Source of the DNA: Lysobacter antibioticus
Lineage (GTDB): Bacteria > Pseudomonadota > Gammaproteobacteria > Xanthomonadales > Xanthomonadaceae
Reading direction: 5' to 3'
DNA: 64,000 nucleotides
Assembly: GCF_001442535.1 (NCBI RefSeq)
Contig: NZ_CP013141.1
Coordinates: 62,037 to 126,036, forward strand
Of the stretch, positions 26,904 to 35,061 are shown piece after piece; positions within the stretch are counted from its first letter, which is position 1, and each line of letters starts with the position of its first letter. The translations under genes were made by a program, and so were the position numbers. The notes beneath the pieces are model-generated. The model saw only the letters and a list, made by a program, of their open reading frames with translations. It ran no database searches and was not told where the DNA came from.

Positions 26904-27437
26904 TTGAAGAAACTCAATCGCCTCGTTTCGATCTGTCTGTTGGCCTTCCTCGCTGCCGCCTGCAGCAGCGGCGGGCGCAGCACCATGACCGCCGAGGAAT
27001 ATCTGGAGCAGAACGTCTCGGTGTGGAACGCCGCCAGCACGCCCGCGGTTCGCTGGCTCGGCGGCGACCGCGCCGAGGAGTTCAGCAAGGTGCTGCAGAC
27101 GCGCAAGGGCATGAGCCGCTATCAGCCGCAGTTCGCCGGCCTGCGCCGCGAGCTGGCCGCCAATACCGCGGTGACCCAGGCGTTTCCGCCGCCGGCGGAT
27201 GCCGCCGCGTTGCATGAGGATATGCTCGCCTACCTCAAGAGCGTCGACGCGGCGTTCGCCAAGTTGGAAGAAATGGGCAAGCTGCCGGACGGTTACAGCG
27301 ATCAGCAGTTCGGCTCGCTCAGCACCGACATGGAGCGCCTGATCGGCGAGGTGGATACCAAGGCCATCGCCTGGAACGCGGCGCAGAAGGCCTACGCCAA
27401 GCAGCACGGCGTCAGCTTGCGCGAAACCGGCGGCTGA
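26904..27437 (+). CDS. Lipoprotein of unknown function
   Basis: A 177-residue lipoprotein. The signal peptide MKKLNRLVSICLLAFLAAAC has lipobox AAAC. The mature chain is helix-rich and amphipathic, with no cysteine and no known motif (for example EEYLEQNVSVWNAAS, EDMLAYLKSVDAAFAKLEEMG). The start is TTG with AAAGGAC about 8 bases upstream, and no in-frame ATG is better placed. A strong bidirectional terminator follows the stop. It is transcribed alone. Confidence 0.75.
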   Translation: MKKLNRLVSICLLAFLAAACSSGGRSTMTAEEYLEQNVSVWNAASTPAVRWLGGDRAEEFSKVLQTRKGMSRYQPQFAGLRRELAANTAVTQAFPPPADAAALHEDMLAYLKSVDAAFAKLEEMGKLPDGYSDQQFGSLSTDMERLIGEVDTKAIAWNAAQKAYAKQHGVSLRETGG

Positions 27438-27474
27438 TCGCTGCGGCCTTGCATTCGAGCTGCATCGTAATGAA

Positions 27475-27500
27475 GAAAGCCCGCCGGATGGCGGGCTTTC
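27475..27500. terminator. Intrinsic terminator, probably bidirectional
   Basis: An 11-bp perfect stem (GAAAGCCCGCC / GGCGGGCTTTC) with a GGAT loop, followed by CTTTTAA on the plus strand and by TTCATT on the minus strand. It separates the lipoprotein gene and the small Cys-rich gene, which are convergent. Confidence 0.88.
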
Positions 27501-27503
27501 CTT

Positions 27504-27704
27504 TTAAGCGCTGTGGCAGGGTTTGGAGCACCAGTAACAGCCGTTGCTCTGGGCGAAGTATCGCTTGGCCGCGACCACCGCCGATTGGCAATGCAGATAG
27601 TACCCAAGGTCCTGTTTGTTGAACGGCACGAACGGGCAGTCGGAGCGGTGCACCTCGTGGTTTCCGTTCGGCTGTGCGTTGCGATTCACGTAGTACACGT
27701 ACAT
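27504..27704 (-). CDS. Small Cys/His-rich conserved hypothetical protein
   Basis: A 66-residue protein with a striking conserved-looking pattern: YYVNRNAQPNGNHEVH, then DCPFVP, LGYYLHCQSAVVAAKRY and NGCYWCSKPCHSA. Four of the five cysteines and three histidines are spaced as in a zinc-binding knuckle (C..H...C..C...CH). I recall this as a widespread short family (NxEVHxxxC / GCxxCxxxCH) of unknown function, but cannot verify it. The start is ATG 27704 with CAGGGG upstream. It could be a metal-binding regulator or accessory factor. Confidence 0.75.
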   Translation of the reverse strand: MYVYYVNRNAQPNGNHEVHRSDCPFVPFNKQDLGYYLHCQSAVVAAKRYFAQSNGCYWCSKPCHSA

Positions 27705-27901
27705 GGCGGCCCCTGCGATCCAATGGCATTCCCGAATGCCTGGATACGTCATCGGCATCGCAATACCTGCGACGATGAGCCCTCGGACCACCGGGCGTGA
27801 TGCAGGCCCGGGACCGGAAGCGTACAGCAGTGCGCCGCCATTCTTGCTTCACACCCTTGCGGCGAGCCCCGCCAGGGCCGGCCGCTTATGCCCTGCCTGG
27901 G

Positions 27902-28378
27902 TTACGGATTGGCGATCGGCGTGGTGGTGTCGGCGCTCAAACGCCATTGACCGCGCACCCGCGCCCAGTTGGCGACATCGATCGCATGCAGGGTGATGCC
28001 GGCCGACGGAATGGTGAATTCGATGCGATCGACGACCACGGCGCTGGAGCATTGGCTGATCGTCTGCGCCAGCAGGGTACGCTTGAACACATACTCGTTG
28101 GCCATCACCGCACGATAGAAGGCGGTGATCGCCGGCTTGCCGTTGAGCACCTGGCCGAGGCTGTTGACCTGGACCGCATCTTCGGCGAAACCGGCCATGA
28201 AGCGATTGAGATCGCGCCGGGCGAAGGCATCGCCGAGCGCTTCGGAAGTGCGTTCGAACTCGCGTTCGCAGTGACGATGCTGTGCCGCCATCGGGTCCTG
28301 CGCCGCCGCGGCGAACGGAGTCAAACCGGACAACGCGAGCGTCATGCCGAGAGCGGCCATCGAAGTACGACTCTTCAT
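27902..28378 (-). CDS. Exported NTF2-like (SnoaL-type) protein
   Basis: A 158-residue exported protein with a Sec signal (MKSRTSMAALGMTLALSGLTPFAAAAQ). The domain is again NTF2/SnoaL-like: EALGDAFARRDLNRFMAGFAEDAVQVNSLGQVLNGKPAITAFYR, then FTIPSAGITLHAIDVANWARVRGQWRLSADTTTPI. It has a single cysteine pair (HRHCERE and SQCSSAV). The start has AAGGAC upstream. Role unknown; perhaps a periplasmic ligand binder or isomerase. Confidence 0.8.
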   Translation of the reverse strand: MKSRTSMAALGMTLALSGLTPFAAAAQDPMAAQHRHCEREFERTSEALGDAFARRDLNRFMAGFAEDAVQVNSLGQVLNGKPAITAFYRAVMANEYVFKRTLLAQTISQCSSAVVVDRIEFTIPSAGITLHAIDVANWARVRGQWRLSADTTTPIANP

Positions 28379-28740
28379 GTTCGGTCCTTGCTGGTGTGGT
28401 TGGAGACTGAACGTTATCGAAGGCGTTCGCGCGACGATGTACCCGGATCGCGAATGGAACTGACCAAGTTGCTCAATGCGCGATGGCTTGCGGTACGTAT
28501 GTCGAAGACGACGACGAAGACGCTCGGTCGCGTTGGCCGGGGCTTGGTGCGTGCTGGATGGGTCGATGCGGTCGTTTCCCTCGCCTTGGCCGGGTCGGGA
28601 TGTGCTGCTGTTTAATGTGATATTTGACCGATTGTGATTTGACGATTGTCATGAAATCATCGCCGCACCGCCGAGCAGGCGGTCCCGCCCTGGGGGCATC
28701 AAAACGGGCAGGGAGGCATTCAACACAATCAGGGGGAATC
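28379..28740. other. Divergent promoter region with direct repeat
   Basis: About 360 bp between divergent genes. A low-G+C stretch at 28610-28670 carries two near-identical 13-14-bp direct repeats (see separate entry), whose first copy holds a possible -35 box. No gene is credible here. Confidence 0.45.
28622..28649 (+). promoter_or_regulatory. Direct repeat and possible promoter upstream of the 28741 gene
   Basis: Two nearly identical direct copies, ATTTGACCGATTGT (28622-28635) and ATTTGACGATTGT (28637-28649), are spaced 15 bp apart start to start. TTGACC in the first copy has a TGTCAT 17 bases further on, a fair sigma-70-like pair. The second copy lies between, so it may be a regulator site. 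Confidence 0.4.
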
Positions 28741-29670
28741 ATGATCAAGCGTGTCGTCGCGCTGGCCGCTCTCGCGTGCCTGCCGTTCCACAGTGTCGCC
28801 GGCAAGCCCGATCTGCCGATGCCGATCGCTCAGCAGTTGCCGGTCGAACTCGTGCCGCTGCAACAGGAAATCGGCGTCATCGTGCAGCCTAACCCCGTCG
28901 GGGCTTTCGGCCTCATCGGCGCCCTGGCCAGTGTGGCGATCAACAAGGCCCAGGTCGAGAACGGTGAAAAGCGCGTCGCCGAGATTCGCAACCTGCTGCT
29001 CGACTACCGCTTCAACGAGCAAGTGGAGAAGGCGCTGCGCGCCAAGCTCGCCAACGACGGCATCTCGCCGCAACCGGTGATCAGCTTACGCCAGACAGAG
29101 TGGGACGCTGCCTCGCCGGCCGACGTTCTGCTCATCACGCCCACCTACCACGTGGCCAATACCTTCGAGGCGATGACGGTCGCCCTTCGCGTGCAGATGG
29201 TGCATCGCGAAATCGCGTCGAACGGCAAAGCCAAGATCGAGATCCGTTTCGGTCGCGACTACAGTATGAACATCCCGATGCGGAAAATCGGCGGCAGCGG
29301 TGCCGGGGAAGATGCGCAGCGATGGATCGCGATGGGCAAGCCGTCGTTGGAACGGTTGATCGATCACGGCATCGAGCAGACCACCGACATGTTGGTGTAC
29401 GACTTTTCCAGCGCAGGTCGAGCCGAAGCGGGCAAGCGGGTCATGAACACCGAGATGACGAAGTTCGGAAAGGAAATCTACAAGGGCCGTCTGTTGCGTA
29501 CCGATGGCGAGTCGGTGTGGCTGCGCCAAGGCAACGACCGGTACCAGGTCGTCACCGGATACCATCCCGTCGACGGCCAGCCGATCGCTGAGGCCGTTGC
29601 GCCGGTCGCGCCTGCCGCTCCGGTCGACGCCGTCGCCGCACCGGCGACCGGCTCCCAGGGCTCGCCGTGA
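28741..29670 (+). CDS. Exported hypothetical protein, first gene of a coupled pair
   Basis: A 309-residue exported protein (signal MIKRVVALAALACLPFHSVAG). The mature chain starts KPDLPMPIAQQLPVELVPLQQEIGV and contains helices with Gln/Glu-rich turns. Its C-terminal 20-odd residues are Pro/Ala/Val-rich (VAPVAPAAPVDAVAAP). No catalytic motif or known domain is seen. The start at 28741 has a GGGGGA site. Its stop overlaps the start of the next gene (GTGA), so the two proteins are almost certainly made in a fixed ratio and probably work together in the envelope. Confidence 0.78.
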   Translation: MIKRVVALAALACLPFHSVAGKPDLPMPIAQQLPVELVPLQQEIGVIVQPNPVGAFGLIGALASVAINKAQVENGEKRVAEIRNLLLDYRFNEQVEKALRAKLANDGISPQPVISLRQTEWDAASPADVLLITPTYHVANTFEAMTVALRVQMVHREIASNGKAKIEIRFGRDYSMNIPMRKIGGSGAGEDAQRWIAMGKPSLERLIDHGIEQTTDMLVYDFSSAGRAEAGKRVMNTEMTKFGKEIYKGRLLRTDGESVWLRQGNDRYQVVTGYHPVDGQPIAEAVAPVAPAAPVDAVAAPATGSQGSP

Positions 29671-30200
29671 GAATCGTCGTGCATGGCGGCCTGCTCGCCG
29701 CCATTGCCGTCGCGACGCTGTCGCCCGCCTGCAGCAGGCAGGTCAAGCGGGTGTATATCGACCCTCAACGCTTGCGTACCGAACCCATGCCAGCGCTCAC
29801 TTGCGGCTATCGGCTGACCGAGGTCGTCGATGGCCGTCCGGCCGGTGAGCGCATCGGCGGTCTCGGACGTCATCAACTCATGCTCGAGGACGCGCCGACA
29901 CTGGTGAAAGGGCAGTTGCTCAAGGCGGGTCTGTCTGCCGACGCCCCCGCCGGTGCCGCGGCGGTCAAGCTCGAGATCAAGCGCCTGTACCTCATCCAGA
30001 GTCAGACTTCGAAAGTTCCGGTCGCGGTCTATCAGGTAAGCCTGGAGGGTGCGGCCCCGTTTCTGATCCGCGCGTCCAAGGCGTCGGTCAACTGGAATGG
30101 CTCCGAGGACGAGGCCTATACCGCGCTCGGTGCGGCATTGCAGGACGCCAATCAGCAATTGCTCGTCGCGCTCAACGGACGCTGTCCGCACAAGGGCTGA
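29667..30200 (+). CDS. Exported (lipo)protein, second gene of a coupled pair
   Basis: A 177-residue exported protein starting at a GTG that overlaps the upstream TGA (translational coupling). The signal ends ATLSPACSRQVK; the Cys could be a lipid site, although the lipobox is atypical. The mature chain (residues about 30-175) contains paired conserved-looking segments CGYRLTEVVDGRPAG and LEIKRLYLIQSQTSKVPVAVYQVSLEG, which look like a beta sandwich, and ends in a Cys (NGRCPHKG). No family is recognised. It likely forms a complex with the protein of the preceding gene. Confidence 0.76.
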   Translation: MRIVVHGGLLAAIAVATLSPACSRQVKRVYIDPQRLRTEPMPALTCGYRLTEVVDGRPAGERIGGLGRHQLMLEDAPTLVKGQLLKAGLSADAPAGAAAVKLEIKRLYLIQSQTSKVPVAVYQVSLEGAAPFLIRASKASVNWNGSEDEAYTALGAALQDANQQLLVALNGRCPHKG

Positions 30201-30552
30201 GCGGGACGAAGCCGATTGCCGCGATCCATGAGGGATTACGCAGCAGGCGATCAGGTTCGTAGACTGACGCGACAACCAAGGCAGGCTTCCGTCACGACGG
30301 ATGCCTGCCTTTTTGCGATGTGGATGTAGCAGCACCCGGCGATAACGCGCTTGTTTGCGCTGCCGCATGCGGCGTTGCACCGCAGATCCGCGCCTCGAAA
30401 TCATGATGGTAATCACGATTTTGATGGCCGCTCGCCTGCCGACGTCGGGGCGAAGCCGGTCTTGTGGCCGGTTGTCGGACCCCATTGCGTGCAGTGGTGG
30501 CGAGAGCGGCGCGGTCGGCCGCTCGCACTGTCCATCCGAGAGGAACCATCCG
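30201..30552. other. Intergenic region with terminator
   Basis: About 350 bp with no credible gene. The terminator of the coupled pair sits at 30278-30314; the rest is the upstream region of the lipase gene. Confidence 0.5.
30278..30314 (+). terminator. Intrinsic terminator
   Basis: A long stem, AAGGCAGGC...TCCGT with ACGGA...GCCTGCCTT, broken by one T-T mismatch and closed by a CACG loop. It is followed by TTTTT on the plus strand, at the end of the coupled gene pair. Confidence 0.85.
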
Positions 30553-31494
30553 ATGACTATCGGTCGCACGAACGCATCCGCCCAGCCGGCGCTCGACGCC
30601 ACGCTCACCATCGCGCTCGCAGTCGCTTCCAAGGCCGCCTACGACTACTACCAGGGCCAGCCGTTCCAGTCGCCCGACGGTTATCAACAGATCGATGCCT
30701 GGACCGGCTGGGACGCCTTCCTGATCAGCGGTTCGGAAGAGAAGTACGGACTGGTGTTCCAGTCGATCGCCGACCCCGGCACCCTGATCTTCGCCTTCCG
30801 CGGCACTGATTCGGACATGGATATCTATGAGGACGTGCGCTTTCTCACCACCGATTTCGTGCCGACGCGCGGCAGCGTCGCTCCGACGCCACGGGTGGCT
30901 TCGGGGTTCTACAGCATCTACGACGACAAGGGCGGGCAGGCGCAGTCGATGCGCGAGCAATTGTTCGCCCTGCTGGCCAAATACCAGCCGAGCCAGCTTT
31001 ACGTCACCGGCCACAGCCTCGGGGCGGCCTTGAGCCAGTTGTTCTCGCTCGATCTGGCCGTCAGCCAGCCGATGAGCGCGAGCAACATCAACTTCGCGAG
31101 CCCGATGGTCGGCACGATCGAATGGCAGACCGCCTATAACGCCACCATCGCGCCTGCCGACAGCATCCGGGTTTACAACTACTGGGACTACGTGCCCACG
31201 CTGCCGCCGAGCGACCTGGGCTTCCATGCGGTGGGCTCGGCGTTCCAGACCGCCTTCTACGTCAAGGGCGAATGGTTTCCGCACGAATTGTCGCGGCATT
31301 CGGTGGTCAATCTGACCACGGTGTTGAGCCATGCGCTGCCGGCGAGCCCGCAGCAATGGGTCGGCCAGTTCCCCGATTACGTCCAGCCCAAGTGGACGAT
31401 GCAGAGCAAGCTGCCGCCGGCCGGCGCGGTGAACTGGGCGGACAAGATCGGCGAGCACATGCGTTTCGAGCGCTTGATGGACGCGGCCGCCTGA
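30553..31494 (+). CDS. Class 3 lipase (lipase_3 family)
   Basis: A 313-residue lipase with the class 3 pattern. TLIFAFRGTDSDMD (about residues 77-90) is the oxyanion strand and LYVTGHSLGAALSQL is the nucleophile elbow (S155). NINFASPMVG and RVYNYWDYVPTLPP carry the likely acid (D in YWDYVP), and the catalytic His follows in the SRHSVVNL region. No Sec signal is visible, so it may be cytoplasmic or exported by another route. The start at 30553 is supported by GAGAGG. It hydrolyses short- to medium-chain glycerides in known relatives. Confidence 0.88.
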   Translation: MTIGRTNASAQPALDATLTIALAVASKAAYDYYQGQPFQSPDGYQQIDAWTGWDAFLISGSEEKYGLVFQSIADPGTLIFAFRGTDSDMDIYEDVRFLTTDFVPTRGSVAPTPRVASGFYSIYDDKGGQAQSMREQLFALLAKYQPSQLYVTGHSLGAALSQLFSLDLAVSQPMSASNINFASPMVGTIEWQTAYNATIAPADSIRVYNYWDYVPTLPPSDLGFHAVGSAFQTAFYVKGEWFPHELSRHSVVNLTTVLSHALPASPQQWVGQFPDYVQPKWTMQSKLPPAGAVNWADKIGEHMRFERLMDAAA

Positions 31495-31611
31495 GCCGCC
31501 GCGAGCCGCGCTGGCGCAGCGGGTGGACGCCCGCCGCGCCGGCGCCGGCCTTGACCGGGCCTTGCACCACGCCCGGTATAGTGAGGCCTCGTTTCCCCGA
31601 GCCCCCTCGCC

Positions 31612-31926
31612 ATGCAAAACCTGCCCCGATTCGCCCTGTTGCTGACCGCCGTGATGGCCTTGGCCGCCTGCGCCACGCCGGCCGATACCACACCCACCGA
31701 AACCGCGCCCGCAGAAGCCGCGCCGGCCGATAGCGCGTCCACCCTGACCCCCAAGATCGGCATGCCGAACCCGGCCTCGGTGCATTGCAAGGACCTGGGC
31801 GGCACGCTCGAGATCCGCACCGGCAAGGACGGTGGGCAGTTCGGCGTGTGCACCTTGCCCGACGGCAAGGTCTGCGAGGAGTGGGCGTTGTTCCGCGACA
31901 AGAAGTGCGTGACGCCGAGCGAATAA
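31612..31926 (+). CDS. DUF333-type lipoprotein
   Basis: A 104-residue lipoprotein. The signal MQNLPRFALLLTAVMALAAC has lipobox LAAC, a Pro/Ala/Thr-rich linker follows, and then a DUF333-like domain (IGMPNPASVHCKDLGGTLEIRTGKDGGQFGVCTLPDGKVCEEWALFRDKKC). Four cysteines, likely two disulfides, hold the small domain. Such proteins are annotated as putative hemolysins or HslJ-like inhibitors, without proven function. The start has no strong ribosome site but the signal peptide is clear. Confidence 0.82.
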   Translation: MQNLPRFALLLTAVMALAACATPADTTPTETAPAEAAPADSASTLTPKIGMPNPASVHCKDLGGTLEIRTGKDGGQFGVCTLPDGKVCEEWALFRDKKCVTPSE

Positions 31927-32138
31927 GGTCGGGGCCGCCCGTGCCGGCTGCGGCCGGCATGGGTGCCGCAACGCGGATATACCGGCGGGCAGGGGCTTTG
32001 CAGCCTAAGCCCTCCGGTTCGTTGCTGCCCGAACCGCAGTGCAGGCGGCCTCGACGGACTGCCGATTGGATCGGTCGCGGCGGCGCGCTATCGTAGCGGC
32101 GAAGGATCGTCTGTACTGGCCACCAAGGAGAGCGCCCG

Positions 32139-32711
32139 ATGTCACGTACGAACGCAACAAGCCTGCTGTGCATGGCTGTCGTCTTGCTGCTGGTGTCGCC
32201 CGCGAGCCAGGCGCTCGATAAGGCGCGCATGGACGCCGCCGTCAAGGCGCACCTGGCTTTGTTCTCGACCGACGATATCGTCGAGGAACGATTCGCCCAA
32301 CGTGCGAGTGCGGTCGACCTGGACGGCGACGGCGTCGAAGAAATACTGTTCATGGCCACCGCGCGCTGCGTCGGGGCTAATTTCGATTGTCCCAATGAAC
32401 TGGTCGTCCTTGCCGCGACTGCAGGCGCACCGGGTCAGGCCGGCAAGCGCCTGGAACCGGACGTTCTCGCCGCGGCCCAAACCGGCTACGGGTTGGCCGG
32501 TTCCGAGCAAATTCCTGGCGAAGTCCAAGCCGTACGCGTCTTGAAGGGAACTATCGAGATCGCATTCCTGGCCCAGCAGGATTCTCCGGTCTGCAAGCGT
32601 TCTTTCTCGACCGACCAGGGAAGGCAAGCCACCACCCATTGCCCAGCCCCCGGCCGTCATACCTGGACGTATCGTTGGAGCCGGGGAAAGCTGACCAAAG
32701 TGTCGTCTTGA
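32139..32711 (+). CDS. Exported hypothetical protein
   Basis: A 190-residue exported protein (signal MSRTNATSLLCMAVVLLLVSPASQA). It has a Ca-binding-like loop DLDGDGVEEIL (about residues 64-74), which suggests a single FG-GAP/dockerin-like or EF-type calcium site. Four cysteines are likely disulfide-bonded. The start has AAGGAGAGCG. It lies 22 bp upstream of the DUF5063 gene, so co-transcription is likely although the two products look unrelated. Confidence 0.72.
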   Translation: MSRTNATSLLCMAVVLLLVSPASQALDKARMDAAVKAHLALFSTDDIVEERFAQRASAVDLDGDGVEEILFMATARCVGANFDCPNELVVLAATAGAPGQAGKRLEPDVLAAAQTGYGLAGSEQIPGEVQAVRVLKGTIEIAFLAQQDSPVCKRSFSTDQGRQATTHCPAPGRHTWTYRWSRGKLTKVSS

Positions 32712-32733
32712 CGGGCAGGCCAGGGGAGAGCTC

Positions 32734-33246
32734 GTGAATCCGTCGATCGACCGGTTCGCCGAGACCGCGCGGCGTTTCTGCGCCTGGGCCGAGGGGGACC
32801 CGCAAGCCGCGGCGATCGAAGCCGATATCGCGCTGCGGCTGCTGTCGGAACTCAACGAACGGGCGTTGCAACTGCCGGAAGGTGCCGTCGCGGGAGATCC
32901 GCAAGCGCCTTCGCACGAGGCCTGGAAAGTGGTGTTCCGCCGTTTCGGATCATTGCCGTTCAATTATTACGTGCAGCAGACCGATCCCTTCGTCTTCGAA
33001 GACGCGGGCCACGAAGTCGGCGACCTCGCCGACGACCTGGCCGATATCTGGGCAGACCTGAAGGGTGGGCTGTCTCTATTCGATGCCGGGCTCAAGGATG
33101 CGGCCGCGTCGCATTGGTGGCAGTACTTCTGGATACATTGGGGCATGCACGCCACGAGCGGTCTTTACCCCCTGCGATACTGGATCGCGGAGAATCGCGA
33201 TGATCTCTATCGCCCCCGCTTCGATGTGGCAGCGGATTCACAATGA
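32734..33246 (+). CDS. DUF5063 domain protein
   Basis: A 170-residue cytoplasmic protein of the DUF5063 type. It has an N-terminal helix (DRFAETARRFCAWAEGD), a central YVQQTDPFVFEDAGHEVGDLADDLADIWADLKGGLSLFDAG segment, and a C-terminal SHWWQYFWIHWGMHATSGLYPLRYW. Start GTG, with GGGGAGAGC 7 bases upstream. Function unknown; the family is often encoded next to immunity-like or antitoxin-like genes, but no toxin is obvious here. Confidence 0.85.
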   Translation: MNPSIDRFAETARRFCAWAEGDPQAAAIEADIALRLLSELNERALQLPEGAVAGDPQAPSHEAWKVVFRRFGSLPFNYYVQQTDPFVFEDAGHEVGDLADDLADIWADLKGGLSLFDAGLKDAAASHWWQYFWIHWGMHATSGLYPLRYWIAENRDDLYRPRFDVAADSQ

Positions 33247-33297
33247 TCGATGGTCTCATGCGACGCCGGATATGGCGGATGTGGCCGCAAGCCCAGG

Positions 33298-33392
33298 GTA
33301 GGAGCTGCGCAAGCTGCGACCACGGCAATGCGCACGGCGACGGATGCAATCGCGACCGGAATCATCGCGGTAGCGGCTTGCGCCGCTCCTAC
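33298..33392. repeat. GTAG-type REP doublet (inverted pair, GTAG ends outward)
   Basis: A plus copy (33298-33320, slightly degraded core GCTGCGCAAGCTGC) and a minus copy (33370-33392, intact core GCGGC-TTGC-GCCGC) face each other with their GTAG ends outward, separated by 49 bp. The minus copy ends 5 bp before the AGGAG ribosome site of the next gene. This resembles REP/BIME doublets. Confidence 0.8.
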
Positions 33393-33403
33393 CCAGGAGC
33401 GCC

Positions 33404-33913
33404 ATGAGCCGGCTCGGGTGGATGCTCGCTGCATTGGCGCTGATGCCGATGGCGGTGCAGGCGCATGTCGACCGCGTTCTGCATCGGCGCTCCGACGGCA
33501 GCGTCGTGGGTATTCCGCAGCGGTTCGGACCGGTCGCTCTCGATCTCCGGTTTCCCGAAAACCAGCCGCCGCTCGTTACGCTCAGGGTTGGTCAGCACGG
33601 CATCAGGTTGCCGAACTGCATTGCCCGGCTGATCAAGGCCCGGCGTGTCGAGGATATCGAGCTGAGCGGTTCCTGGTATCACGAGCAAAGCAACATTCCG
33701 TACTACATCTCGGTCGACTTCTATGCGCCGGGCGTCAAGCATGAGCGGATGTCGAGTGACTACGTCAACGTGCTTTTCAGCCTGCACGATGCACGCGTCC
33801 TCTCGATCGGTGAACTAAGGCCCGGGTGGTTGTGGTTCGGTCCGAGTTATCGCCAATTGGAGCCCGAGCAACTATGCCGCAAGCACGAGTTGCGTTCGGC
33901 GCGGTTGCGATGA
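33404..33913 (+). CDS. Exported hypothetical protein
   Basis: A 169-residue exported protein (signal MSRLGWMLAALALMPMAVQA). The mature part has beta-rich segments (HRRSDGSVVGIPQRFGPVAL) and a conserved-looking WLWFGPSYRQLEPEQLC near the end. No known domain. The ribosome site AGGAG abuts a REP copy, so the repeat lies in the 5' leader or promoter. Confidence 0.72.
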   Translation: MSRLGWMLAALALMPMAVQAHVDRVLHRRSDGSVVGIPQRFGPVALDLRFPENQPPLVTLRVGQHGIRLPNCIARLIKARRVEDIELSGSWYHEQSNIPYYISVDFYAPGVKHERMSSDYVNVLFSLHDARVLSIGELRPGWLWFGPSYRQLEPEQLCRKHELRSARLR

Positions 33914-33969
33914 ACGACGGTCGATACCGCCGACTCCCATTCTCGCCAGGATGCAGCAAGGAAACATCG

Positions 33970-34926
33970 ATGAATGCAATCCGGAGTGCGATGAAGAACT
34001 GTGTGCTGGCTGTAGTGCTCGCGGCCTGCGCGGCCTGCAACGGGCCGGACGAAGGCGCGGTTTCCGAGCATAAAGGCTCAGGCGAAAGCGCGGCCGCGCA
34101 GCGCGGCGGACCGGCCGACACGACACCGGTCGAGGTCTTCGAGACCAAGCATTACGCGATAGCGACCACGGCTACCTCCGAACAGACCCAGGCGATCGGC
34201 GCCGCGGTCGAAAGCCTGCATCGGGCCTATAGCGCGTTCTTCGCCAAGGCGCTCGCGGCGCAGGGCGAGCCGGGCAGGTTGCAGTTGCGGCTGTATAGGG
34301 ACCGCGGCGAGTTCGTCGCCCATAACCGCAGCATGCCTTGGGCCGAGGCCTATTACCGTGCGCCGATCTGCCACGCCTATTACTCGGGCGGCGGGCAGAA
34401 CCCTTATCACTGGATGGTCCACGAAGCGACCCATCAGTTGAACCACGAAGTCGCCGGCTTCAAGAACCAGCGCTGGATGAACGAAGGCCTGGCGACGTAC
34501 TTCGGTGCGAGCCGGATCGAGAACGGCGTGCTGCATCCCGGCAGCATCGATGCGACGGCCTATCCGATCTGGTGGCTAGACCGGATTCCGCTGAGCGGCG
34601 ATCTTGGTCGCGACATCGAGCAGCGCCGCTGGATACCCCTGCGCGACCTGCTCGCCGACACCGGGCCGGAGATCGGCCGCTATCTCAATCTGTATTACGT
34701 CGAGTACTGGAGCCTGAGCCATTTCCTGTTCCACTATCGCGACGGCCAGTATGCGCAGGGCTATCGGGCGGTGATTCGCGAGGGCGGTTCGGTCGAGGCC
34801 TTCGAGCGGCGGATCGGGCCGATCGAGCGGGTGCAGCAGGAGTGGTACGGCTACCTGCGCGACAGACAGGCCGAGGCTGCGGCGCCGCCGAAAACCGATG
34901 CGTGGTTCGTGCCTGCGGGCGGTTAG
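33970..34926 (+). CDS. Gluzincin-type metallopeptidase lipoprotein (DUF1570-like)
   Basis: A 318-residue lipoprotein (lipobox LAAC near residue 20). The zincin motif HEATHQLNH gives zinc ligands H151 and H155 with catalytic E152, and the downstream NEGLATYFG (E172) is the third ligand, as in gluzincins of the DUF1570/peptidase-MA type. The start at 33970 has AAGGAAAC. It should act at the outer face of a membrane, probably on peptides or as a chaperone-like protease. No partner gene is evident. Confidence 0.85.
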   Translation: MNAIRSAMKNCVLAVVLAACAACNGPDEGAVSEHKGSGESAAAQRGGPADTTPVEVFETKHYAIATTATSEQTQAIGAAVESLHRAYSAFFAKALAAQGEPGRLQLRLYRDRGEFVAHNRSMPWAEAYYRAPICHAYYSGGGQNPYHWMVHEATHQLNHEVAGFKNQRWMNEGLATYFGASRIENGVLHPGSIDATAYPIWWLDRIPLSGDLGRDIEQRRWIPLRDLLADTGPEIGRYLNLYYVEYWSLSHFLFHYRDGQYAQGYRAVIREGGSVEAFERRIGPIERVQQEWYGYLRDRQAEAAAPPKTDAWFVPAGG

Positions 34927-35061
34927 CGCTCCAAGCCCCTCGCGTTCGGTTGCTACACTCTCAAGCGACGGCTTGAATCGCCGACTTGAAGCCGCTCGAA
35001 TCGTCGCCCGCGACCGATTCGCCCGGCGCAATGCCCCTGTTCGTCTTCATACGGAGCCGCG

